Shown piece after piece: positions 10,793 to 22,200 of a stretch of 64,000 nt of DNA (its first letter is position 1; each line of letters starts with the position of its first letter). The DNA is from Neolentinus lepideus HHB14362 ss-1 (taxonomy: Eukaryota > Basidiomycota > Agaricomycetes > Gloeophyllales > Gloeophyllaceae). A program made the translations under genes and the position numbers. The notes beneath the pieces were generated by a model. It did no database searches and had not been told where the DNA came from. It was given only the letters and a program-made list of their open reading frames with translations. Location of the stretch: assembly GCA_001632425.1 (NCBI GenBank), contig KV425558.1, positions 266,173 through 330,172 on the forward strand, in the 5' to 3' direction.

Positions 10793-13700
10793 ATGTCAGA
10801 GACGTGAGTCTACAGTGCTCCTGCAAAAGTAGTCTATTAAATTCTTGTGCGTATGTCGCAGTCTATGGGAAGATTCACTGGCATACCCTGTTTATGCTGC
10901 GGTTATTTCTTTCTTCACTTTGCTATCCAACAGGATCGTAATACCCTCTTTTCGAAAATCGAGGTCATCCAAGATGTCCTTTCCGCAACCTGCATTAGGC
11001 GGGCCTTTTTCTGTCAGGTCGACTTGGGAAACATGCGGATATACTTGGAGGATATCCGATCCTTGCCTGCCGCGTAGTCCAGCTTTGCTCGTCGGTTGCC
11101 CTCCTCGGACTCGCTGTTGCAACCTACTTTACAGGGAATGGGAGTGACCTAAGCCTCGAACATCCAGAGAGCTCCGACTCCGAATGGCTGCAATTTGCAC
11201 ATTGTTTGACATACGTGAGTAACACTACTCGTGCGGGTACCATGCTCCGCAGTGACTGACCTTATACCGTAGGGATACACAACCATGCTCGCGCTCCTGT
11301 CCGTCTCCCTGACGAATAGCTGGAGTCAAGTAGCTATGCGACACTTTGTTCTCGTAATGTTATCGAGTTTTGTAGTATACGCATGGCGAGACCTTTATCC
11401 GCTGGCGACCTATAATCGGACGCCAGTCAACGGTGCTGAAGGATGGATCCTATGGGCAACGATCGCTCTTCTAGGACTCGCAGCTGTAGTTATTCCTGTC
11501 GTGACCCCCCGACAGTACGTCCCTTTCGACCCTGAGGTACGTATCGAGTATTGTCTTGGTACCAGCAACGTGGATCTCGGAAAATTGGATTACTAGGACT
11601 CGAAAGAGCCAACACCTGAACAAACGGCCTCAATACTCTCATTTTATATCTTCTCGTTTATGGACCCGGTAGTGTCCGCAGCGGGCAAAGTCAACCACCT
11701 GCCTTACACTCGACTGCCACCTCTAGCTGATAGCGACGACTCCAACAACCTCGTAAAAGAGAGTTTTCCTGTGAGTGCGGCGTGCAAGATATCCGAACTA
11801 CCCAATGTTCATCTCGTGCAGTATCTAGATCCCGTCTCTCCTACCAAGAGTCGCCACATTTTCTGGGGTCTGATACGTGTTTTCTGGAAGGCAACCTTGT
11901 TACCCAACCTTCGTATGTTAGCTTTCCGACTGATGATTTATTCAGACTGGGAGCACATACTCGAATGCGTGATGCTTATTGTCAAGGTACGTAATTCTAT
12001 TCAATATATGAGGACCACCTCTCATTAATGGTCTATAGTGCTTGACACTCTACATCAGCCCTTATTCCATCGGCCAACTACTGAAGTACGTGAGCTGCTA
12101 CGATTCAGTGACGAGCACAGCATTATCAGAATTAAAGGCATATAGAAGGTGGAGGTGCCAACGCCACAGTGATACCCTGGTTTTGGATAGCAGCACTCTT
12201 CTGCGGTCCTGCCATCGGCTCTATCGCTGTACAGAGCTTCACATATCTCACCGTACGTCCCATTCCCGTCTAGGGTCACAGGACAGATGATTTGATTTCC
12301 TGTTTAGAACGTGATTGCGGTGCGCACAGAAGCTATAATCACTGCGCTGGTGTCCGAACACTCGCTCCGTATTCGAATCAAGGCAAAATCTGGTTTTGAC
12401 ACCGGATCTGCTGACGGCTCTGGTTCTCCTGACACGCAAGAGAACAGCCAAATTCTCGGAAAGATCAACAATCTTGTCACTTCGGACTTGAATAACATCA
12501 CGGACGGTCGGAATTTCCTCCTCTTGGGATTATACAGCCCATTGCAGGTTGTGCTGTCCATTTGGTTCTTGTACAGTATCTTGGAGCGGAGGTATGTGTC
12601 GTTGATACCCAGAGCGTAGCCAACAGTGAATTTGATCACAAAATAGTGCCTTCGTCGGTATGGCGATCATGATTCTTCTGTTCCCTTTGCCGGGATATAT
12701 TGCTAAGAAGTTGTATGGAATTCAAGTGGAGGCGATGAAAATGGTATGATGCTTTTCTTTCGGAATGACTGAATCGACTTCTGGCTAACATTCGCCATCC
12801 TTAAGGCCGACGTTCGAGTAGGTGCTGTGACTGAAAGTGCGTCGATCATAACGGTCTCGCATCGGCGCCTTGCTGACCGATTTATATCAGTCCTCAGTGT
12901 GTTACGCATGATCAAACTCTTCGGCTGGGAGCGCAAAATGGGGGAGAGGTTAGCTGCAAAACGGGAAGAGGAGCTGAAATGGATATTCAGGTGCCAGATG
13001 CTGTGGCTCTTGAATGTAACTATCAAGTGAGTTCGCATAGGGTCATGTCGGTGCAGATAATTTATGCTGTGGCAGCTATCTTATTCCTCTTTTCTACATG
13101 ATGGCAACCTATATTACATACGTAAGATCCATGATATATCAAATTTTTCTCACTGATACCGTTTTGCAGACGGTGATCATGCACAGGAGCCTGAGCGGTA
13201 AGAGTTTGTTTTTGCCAAGCCATTATCGTTTTGACATTCCTTTTCCAGCCTCAATCGTGTTTCCCTCAATGACGGGTAAATGAAGACGTTACATATCCTT
13301 GCTGTCGACTGAAACGAGTTTAATCAGTCTTTGAAATGCTTCGGCTGCAGCTATTCACCGTTTTCCACTGGGCACCCGTATATATCCAAGGTACAATTAT
13401 TGCCCTCGTCTTCGGATGATAGCTGATTTACATAACCACCAAAGCTAAGGTCTCTGTGGACCGTATAGACAACTTCTTATGCACGACACGTCTCCGCCGA
13501 TACATTATTGAAATATTGTATGCTAATACAGTGAGACAGACGGAGCTTATCGACCTATTTTCATGTAGTGGTGACGAGTCAACAGTGACGCCTGTGCAAG
13601 CACCTGACTCAGATGTTATCGGGTTCCATGATGCGAAATTTACATGGACACGGTCATCCAGTGGCGATTCAGCTTCTCCTGCGCAAAGACGCTTTCAACT

Positions 13701-16700
13701 AGCGATAGATGATTTATACTTCGAAGAAGGACAAATTAACTTGATTTTCGGACCTACTGGGTCCGGGAAGACTTTCATGCTAATGGCGCTGCCAGGTCAG
13801 TGGCTTACTTATATGGTAGTCGCCTAAGCTCAACGCATTCCTTCCACAGGCGAGATGCATTTTATTCCAGCGAGTCCCGGGGGATGGTTCAATCTTCCTC
13901 GTGGTGATGGTGTCGCCTATGTACCTCAAGAGTCGTGGGTTCTCAATGACACAATCAAGGTGAATGGTTATTTGTGACATCCGTGTAGTCCTGTTGACCA
14001 CAGAATAGAACAACATCCTGTTCGGAGCTCCATATGATACGGAGCGTTACATTCAAGGTGGGATCCAAACAGTGACAGGGTCAGATACATTATTTACCGC
14101 TGCCAGTCGTCCACCAATGCTGTCTGCAGCGAGATTTGGAACTCTTTGACGCTGGTGATGACACGGAGGTTGGAGAGAAGGGCGTTACTTTGAGGTAGGC
14201 GTTTGTATGAAGCATGCATACACTGAACCGCTTATCCTCGATACGATGCATCAGTGGCGGACAGAAGGTATATCACACGTGAATGAGGGTCACACACGCT
14301 AACGCCGCATGCTAGGCACGCATTACTCTCGCACGAGCCGTCTATTCTTCTGCAAAGATTCTTCTATTGGATGATGTTCGCGACCTCTTGTAACCGTAAC
14401 AATTGTTTGCTGATATCCGTTCTTTTCCAGGTTCTGGCAGCCCTCGATGTTCACACATCGAAGTGGATCGTCGACAAATGTTTCAAAGGTGCACTCATTC
14501 GCGGACGAACGGTATTGCTTGTGGTAGGTCTCAATATCTCCGCATTACACTCATTCATTGAGTGGTCGCTAGACGCAAAATCTTCCTCTTGCTGCTTCAG
14601 TAGCGAAGTTCGCGGTGTCCATGAACACGGATGGCCACATCCTGGCTCAAGGTCTTGCTTCTAAAGTAGTAGGTCGTGGCGCGACAGAGTTGAAGACCAC
14701 GGGATCAATTCGAAGTCAATATGAACCCAGTGAATCTAATAACTCCGCAAAAGAAGTCAGTGGTAAACTGATTGCAGATGAGGAACTGGCGGAAGGTCGA
14801 GTAGGATGGTCGTCACGTATGTTGCTCTCTGCTGGCATAGAGTATCAAAACTGACTCCATTCTGGTGAAGATGTACGTATCTGGCCTTTCTGGCAGCTGG
14901 CCCATGTTGTTCTGGATCACCGTTGTGGGATCCTTGCTGGCATGTCACGCTTTAAACACAGTTCAAGTATGGTTCCTTGGGTATTGGGCTCAACAGTACG
15001 ATACACAACCAGCTGAAGCTGTCTCCGTTCCTTGGTAAGATATGCTGCTCCATACTCTGGCTTCTCCTAATCACGGCTAATCACCAGATTCAGATATGAT
15101 AGGTATCTGACCGTATACTGTGTCCTTCTCGGGCTCTCTGCTGTTGCAAGTTATATCAGCCACAGAGCATACTTCCTGGGGTCCATTAGGGCATCTCGTG
15201 TTATGCACCAACAGCTCATGCAGTCTATTATTGGTACCACTCTCAGGTAAGTTATTGTAGAGACACATTCTCTTTCTTAACAGTGGGAGGTAGATGGCTT
15301 GACCAGACACCGACATCCCGCATTATGACACGTTGCACGCAAGATATCAGAACTCGTATGTATCGTGCCCTCATCTGCAGCATTGCGCCGAACTTATCTT
15401 TATGTAGTTGATGGGCCACTGGCTATGCTGACATTGGACTTCGGCGATAGTGTAGCCTCCATGTTGATGAAATTTGTGGCCATCTCAGTTCTGACTCCTG
15501 CTTTCATCTTACCTGGTGTCCTCGCGGTGATATTTGGATCAAGACTCAGTCAAATGTTCCTTAGGGCACAGTTAGCCATCAAACGGGAGATGAGTGCCGC
15601 CCGTGCTCCCGTCCTTGGCCATTTTACTGCCGCCATCGAAGATATTGGTGAGTCAAACGAATACTGCGGTTACTTTTGACACATATCACTCGAGCGAATA
15701 GTCTCCATTCGAGCCTACAGGACCCAAATCATGTATCGACGTCATCTTTTCGCTCGTATCAACCGCTATACCAGAGTGACGAGGTCATTACACAATCTAA
15801 ATCTGTACGTGAAGGTTCTATGTGCTTTCCCCCCTCTCATTCGCTATCGTATACAGCTGGATCGGCCTTCGGATGGACTTCCTCGGGGCGCTGCTGACTT
15901 CGACTCTAGCTGCATATCTCGTTTATTGGAAGCAAGTACCAACAGCATCGAATGCCGGTTTCTCTCTCAACATGGCAGGTGAGGACGTATCGCTCGTTCT
16001 TCGATCCCCGCTCAACCTATTATATATCGAACAGTCGCCTTCAGCGGACTAATATTATGGGCTGTGATCCAGTTCAACGAATTCCAGGTCCAAGGTGAGT
16101 GCGAGGCCTAGCAGTGATACATCTGCTTGATAACTAGGCTTGTATTCAGGGAACAGGTATGTCTGTTCAAAGGCCTCTGTCTCGTCTCCAGATTTTGAAC
16201 GGGGTTACGCTCAGTCTAGAACGTATTCAGCAGTACCTCCGTATCGAACAGGAACCAGAAGTCACAAATTCAAGAGTACCTCCCGCATATTGGCCATCCA
16301 GTGGTGACCTGAGAGTGGAGCATCTCCATGCTCGTTATTCTCCCGTAAATTGCATCCATTCGTCTCTGAGTCAAACTCCATGCTGATTTCAGTACGTTTA
16401 TGTTACAGGACGGGCCGGATGTCCTACATGACATTTCGTTCCATGCGAAGCCAGGTCAACGGGTCGGAATTGGTGTGTTTCTACGCTCGTCATCCAGCAA
16501 CAGCAGCTAGCTGACCCAATCCATAGTCGGTCGCACAGGAAGCGGAAAGGTGCGCTATTTTATTTGTCCGTTCATGATGTAGTTAACGGCCGGTTCAGAG
16601 CTCATTGATGTTGTCCCTCTTGCGGTGCATCATCACGTCCGGAGATGTGTACTATGACGGCATCCGAACGGACTTGCTCAATCTAGATAACCTTCGCTCA

Positions 16701-17524
16701 AACATGACCATTATCCCTCAAGACGTCAGTACTTGTCTTCCATATCTATGGCAACCATCGTAATGATGCTTTCCAGCCTGAACTTCTGAGTGGCAGTCTT
16801 CGACAAAATTTGGATCCTTTCTCCGAGCACGATGACACCACTTTGTATGATGCTCTGCGCGATGCCGGGCTATCCAATATCCAAACAAAGAACAGCAATA
16901 ACAACATCACTCTTGACACTGAAATTGCCAGTGGAGGTAAGAACCTGTCCATCGGCCAGCGACAGATCCTGGCGTTGGCAAGGGCACTTATCCGTCGGAG
17001 CAAACTCCTGTTCCTCGATGAAGGTCCGTCTGAAGCTCAACATCCGGGAAATTAATGCTGACATGCTTTTTCTGCAGCCACCTCCGCCATTGGTAGGTAT
17101 ACTAGTGCGTATGAGATGTTGCTGTGTAATTAACTTCCAATGAGATTACAATATGGAGGCTGTGATCCAGTCTTCCCTACGGACTAAACTCAGCAGCGAC
17201 GTTACCGTAATTACGATCGCGCACCGACTTCAGACCGTGATGGATGCGGATACGATCGTGAGTCTCCTCAGCCTGCTACACTTGACGGACTCTGAATCGA
17301 GATGCATGTACCTTTCTAGATCGTATTAGATGCCGGGCACATCGTGAATTACTTATGTCTGTCTCGATTTTTTGAATCTGACAAAGTAACGCATCCAGGT
17401 CGAAAGTGGGCCACCTGCAGTCTTATTACGGCAGAAAAGAAGCGTATTCCGCACTCTAGTGGATGAAAGCCATGACAGAGTCAGTATATATGAAAGCTTG
17501 GGTCAGCATGAAAGCTCGGTCTGA
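10793..17524 (+). CDS. ABCC (MRP-type) full-length ABC transporter, many exons
   Basis: ATP-driven export of conjugates or xenobiotics, probably at the vacuolar or plasma membrane. Order: N-terminal TMD0-type helices (PVYAAVISFFTLLSNR, VALLGLAVATYF, WILWATIALLGLAAVVIPVV), TMD1, NBD1, TMD2, NBD2. NBD1 shows Walker A GPTGSGKT (about 13750), Q-loop YVPQES, signature LSGGQKARITLARA, Walker B ILLLDD and a Gln where the H-loop His is usual (codon 14576-14578). NBD2 shows GRTGSGKS split by an intron near 16550, IPQDPELLSG, LSIGQRQILALARA, LLFLDEATSA and IAHRL, all intact. This asymmetry fits the degenerate first site of the ABCC group. The 5' exons are 10793-10803, 10862-10937, 10999-11017 and 11078-11214; frame continuity is kept across a 19-nt exon. 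The stop is at 17522-17524. Substrate cannot be told from sequence. The 3' end is 106 bp from the convergent oxidoreductase gene. Confidence 0.93.
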
Positions 17525-17630
17525 AGGTAATAACCAAAGGTAACCATGGCTCCCTGGCCGATCTCGAGTTCCATTCATATATGTAATAGATATAGGGCAT
17601 CAGTATCCTTTACATTTTGTCAATAAATAA

Positions 17631-19183
17631 TCAAGCCTCCACAACGGAGAAAGTGACTCTCCCGTCCTTATTGAGCTCTTCAATCAGTTCAGTCTCCCCA
17701 AATGCCACAGCAGGGGTAAGGACACCGCAACGCACACGGTCTCTCTCCTGCAAGAGCACCCTTGCGCAGAAGAGGAACAAGATCGGGGTCGCGACATATC
17801 CCACATCAGGACCCGTCACCCTCGTGACAATTTCCACATCCGGTTTTGCACCACTCTTCGGGTCAAGCCCAGTCGAATATCCCTTCGCCACGAACGTCTC
17901 CTGGAACGCCGTATACTTTAGCGCGTCGATAGGCGGGCCATCCTTGTACACCGTGCCGTGGCTGAACAGCTTCGGATGCCGAAGCAACAAGTCCCGTCCC
18001 CACTTCCTTATCGCGAGGAAGCTGAATATCGTGAGGTAGAACATCATCAGCAGGAGCACTCTCAACGAGGGTATCACCAAGTACGCTCCAAACTGTATTG
18101 GCGGGAGACCGGCAGAGTGCACGGCTTCGAGGATTTGCGTCTGGCGCACGACGGCGGGGTCGGCAAAGAAATAAGGAATGAGGTACCCGGAGACGCGGGG
18201 GAAATAGGGCGGGAATTTCCCGAGGAAGCCTGCGGGTGCTTTGGGTCTGGGTCCGACTGTAGTTAGACGCGGCTGTTTGGCGGAGAGGGCTTTGCGCACG
18301 TTGCGCAGCTCTCCGACGGAGCCGAAACCTTCCACGGCTGTCGGGTGGCAGAGTTAGTGAGGCTCCAGATGCGCGAGTGATAGAGCAAGGGCCAAGGACA
18401 AACACTCAATGTCAGAGAAAGATACTTACCTGCTTGATATGTGGCAAATTTAATTCCTGGCGAAACGTTCCCAGAAACGATCATCTTGAAATACATCTCG
18501 ACAGAGCTCGGTGTGGCTCCCTTTTCGAGAAGCTTCTTCTTGGCTAAGAGAGCTCCCAGGTCCGCTGGTACCGAGTCGAATGCGGCCGCGTGAACGATGG
18601 AAATGCCCTTCTCAAGGGCAGCATCGTGGTATTTCAGGATCATTCTTTCTCTGAGCGATGGGACGCATTAGTACTCCTAGAATCATTGTTTCTGCAGAAG
18701 GTCATCAAATTTGGAATTACACTACGACTTACATGAATTCCGGTTCTCCGCAAAGGTCGAGATAGTCGGTACTGGCGTCCAAGCAGGCGAGAACTACCTT
18801 CTTGCCAGTGAACCTATAAGGCCCTACGCAGTTCAGAACAACTTTGGTGGCCTTGGCCATGCCGATCAACGCCTGAGGAGGACTCTCATTAGCTCCTTCG
18901 CCTGCATCAGCTATAATAGATCCTGGTGCAGGAATGGATGAGAATTCCCTGGAGACCTCAGAGGAGACAGCATCAAGTTTCTGCTTGGATCGTCCCGCAA
19001 TGGCCTAACGGCAGATCGCGTAAGAAGGACGAGTTAATTTTGGCCAGTGATGACTGAATTCAAGCATACCCATTTCGGGTCTGGAAATGACCCCTGCGCA
19101 GCAAGGGAACAGAGTTCTTTTACGACGAATTTTCCTGTGAAACCACTGGCGCCGTAGATAACGATATCGTACTCGCGCAACAT
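17631..19183 (-). CDS. Saccharopine-dehydrogenase-like oxidoreductase (SCCPDH / trans-acting enoyl reductase family)
   Basis: Four exons (19183-19070, 19004-18733, 18650-18430, 18337-17631) encode 437 residues, typical of this eukaryotic family. The N-terminal Rossmann fold shows YDIVIYGASGFTGKFV (GxxGxxG) and the strand AIAGRS. Then come VVLNCVGPYRFTG, YLDLCGEPEF and AAFDSVPADLGA, all family landmarks. A hydrophobic segment, LLLMMFYLTIFSFLAI, lies in the C-terminal half and may anchor the protein in a membrane or lipid droplet, as reported for SCCPDH. The substrate is not established for the family and true saccharopine dehydrogenase activity is unlikely. The start codon lies only 108 bp from the divergent VWA8-like gene. 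No defects are seen. Confidence 0.9.
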
Positions 19184-19291
19184 GTTAGCTGAGGTCTGAG
19201 CTTTGTAAACCTTTAGCAGGATGGGTGGCACCGGCAATGACATACCCGATTGCCGGTGTAGTTTCCCCGCAATATTGATGGGTATTATTCG
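19184..19291. promoter_or_regulatory. Short bidirectional promoter region
   Basis: Only 108 bp separate the start codon of the minus-strand oxidoreductase (19183) from the first in-frame ATG of the plus-strand VWA8-like gene (19292), or 150 bp if the second ATG at 19334 is used. Both transcription start regions must lie within or overlap this space. No TATA box is obvious. Confidence 0.6.
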
Positions 19292-22200
19292 ATGCGGGGT
19301 TTGTGGCCTACCATCATCCGTAGGCATCAATACATGGCTCCTCAGCGTCGTCTCAACCGCATTCTGAGCGAGCTAGCTCCTTCGCGTCCATCAATCGGTA
19401 CTTTGAGGCTGGGAGATATATCCTATGAGGTGCCTGCGGCGCAAAACGCTGCCCGGTTACCTCGGCTTACCAATGTCCTCGACGTTGCGGATCCCGTGAA
19501 TGCCGATAATTTGCATTTTATGCTGCAGAAATATCTGCTAGGACAAGACATATTTCTTCTATCCCAGCCAGGGCCGTATGCGCGCCGCCTTGCCATGATG
19601 TTTTGTAGGTGAATAGTGTGTGTCTGCTCCGAGTCTGTTATGAGGCACTCAACACAGGGCAGCCTCATTAACTCCGAATATGAATACATCGCACTACACC
19701 GCGATATTGGAGAGACTGAGCTCAAGCAAGGTAGGGAAATCAAGTCGGGAGGGAACCTAGTCTACGTCGATAGTCCTGCCGTGCAGGCCGTCAAACTGGG
19801 CCGTATCCTAATTATCGAAGGCATAGAGAAGGCGGAGCGAGGAATTATGCCCGTGCGCTTGTTGACTCTCCAGACTAATTTGCGGTTATCTGATCACCTG
19901 CAGGTCTTGAACAATTTATTGGAGAATCGAGAAATGTGAACCAATGAGGCATCACCCTTAGCATGACTCTAACTCTCTGTTTATGTAGGAATCTTGATGA
20001 TGGAACACACATAATACATCCGCACCGCTATGAATTACTAGAGGGCCCTCATTCGACGAGTGCCAAAGATGCATTCATCCCCGCCCACAGGGATTTCCGT
20101 GTGGTGGCCATTGCAGCGCCTGTGCCGCCCTATAAAGGATATCCGTTAGATCCTCCATTTAGAAGTCGCTTTCAAGCACGTTTTATAGACCCAGTCGGTT
20201 CCATGCTCGCATTGACGGCGCCATTTTCCGATTCCCTGTTCAACAAGCTGCGAACTATCATCCTCTCCACCCAGTATGCCAGCGAGTCCCGACATTCTCT
20301 AGAGGCTATAACTACTTCATCATTAGCTCCCTTCCCTCAGACAGCGCTTTCAAAACTGTCGAATCTCATACACGCCTTCCCGCCGTCTGAGCACCTCTCC
20401 TCAAGGCAGCTTAGCAGACTGTTCTTGAGTCTCCATCCTGCTCTCGTGCATGCACCATTCCAAGCATGGGCTCTTCTCAGTCAGCAGACGGAGGAAGCTG
20501 GTCTTGGGCCTTTAGGGAATCTCTCCACGTCTAATGAAGATGAGCTCGAGGACGAATTAGGGTTCTTTGGCTTCCGTGCTGTCAATATCACGAAGTCGGC
20601 TGTAGATGGTCAGGCAGACGTCTCATTCCAAGGTCTCAACGGGAATTTGGTAAAGTTGCAAGTGCCATGTGGACCCAAGCAGTTACAATCATTCTCTCCA
20701 CAAGGCACGGCCGAGTTTTTGGTGACGAAACGCTTCACGGGGCTACTCACATCGTTCTTACAAGTCCATGGATTGGGATACGATATTTCTTACATACCAC
20801 CTGTGATGCCGTCTACCGCCTCTTGCTCCACATCTTTGCTTGTGAAGGTATTCAGCGAGATCCTAGGGTACGAGAGCGATACGGCGCATATGTACAAGGA
20901 ACTCGGAGGACGAGAACTCGTCATGAGAAGGAAGATCGAAGCTGGCGGAGCTACTTCTTGGGAGCCAAGGTAAACTCATCATCTTCCACATCGATATCCT
21001 TACCTGACGCTTGCATTTCGCAGTCCCTTGATAGAGGGAGCTCTGAAGGGTCGCCTTGTTCATCTCTCTGGCATGGACGTCATTGGCTCGACTGCAGGCT
21101 CACTAGCCCGGCTTGCCCAGGACCGCGAGATTGAGCTGTGGGAGGGCAAGCGCATCGTTGCCCAGCCACCGTCCGAGGTCAGTCGATTTCTCTTTGCTTC
21201 CCTAGTGCTAGTTACAGTCCTAGTTAACACACTGCATACCCACAGACCAATAACAATGACAGCCTCTCCTCATGCCATGCGAGCTTCCGCATCGTCGTGA
21301 CCGCCTCCAAGTCCCAGCCCCTGCGCGACTGGCTCTCCGACGAGCATGCCAACATGTTCTTTCCGATCCCTGTTCAGCCGATGAGCCGCAAAGAAGAATC
21401 TACGTTGCTCCTGCGCACAGGCTGTCCCCAGGAAGTTGTCAAGCGCCTCTTGGACTTTGCGTCTAAATACAGGGAATCGTTGTCTTCTGATAACACGCAG
21501 AAAAATAGACGACTGGGGACGTCAAGCGTCCTGAGAATTGCGAATCGGATAGCGAAGTTCCCGTGGGACCAGGATCTGCGTGCCATGATCAATAGGTCTT
21601 TGCTGGCAGAGTTCCTGCCGGCGGCTGAGAGAATTAGTCTGGAGTCTTTGTACGACGACTGTGGACTACCGCGCTCTCGGACCCTGGTACGTGTTGTCAT
21701 ACCAGTCAAGTCAATATATGATCTCAAGATGCATTATGTCATAGTTCAATCCCCCGCCATCGGTCGAGAATAGATGTCTGATATTTCCTAAAATCAACGA
21801 TCCTACTCAACAGACAGAGTCGATAGCAATACCTCAATTTGATGCCACTCAGGATCTCGAAGGCGCGGCGTCGCACGTGCCTTATATGGATCATTATTAT
21901 GATAACAGCTTACAAACTGGATTGATGCGCGACGTAGCTATCGACATGGAAGTATTGGATGAGCACGTTGTCATCCTTGGGAATCAGGTATAAGTCCTAT
22001 TGCATCTCTGTTGCATGCTATTGATAGTGGTATGTTCCGCAGGGCGTCGGGAAGAATAAGATTCTAGACAGGTTCGTCGTGTAGTTGATTAAGCTTCATA
22101 AGCTTACCGAGTGATAGATTATGTCAAGTAAGCTCCGACGAAGCTGCTGGTAACTTGCTTCGAATTGATTATGCATGTCTAGCTCCTTAAAAGACCACGA

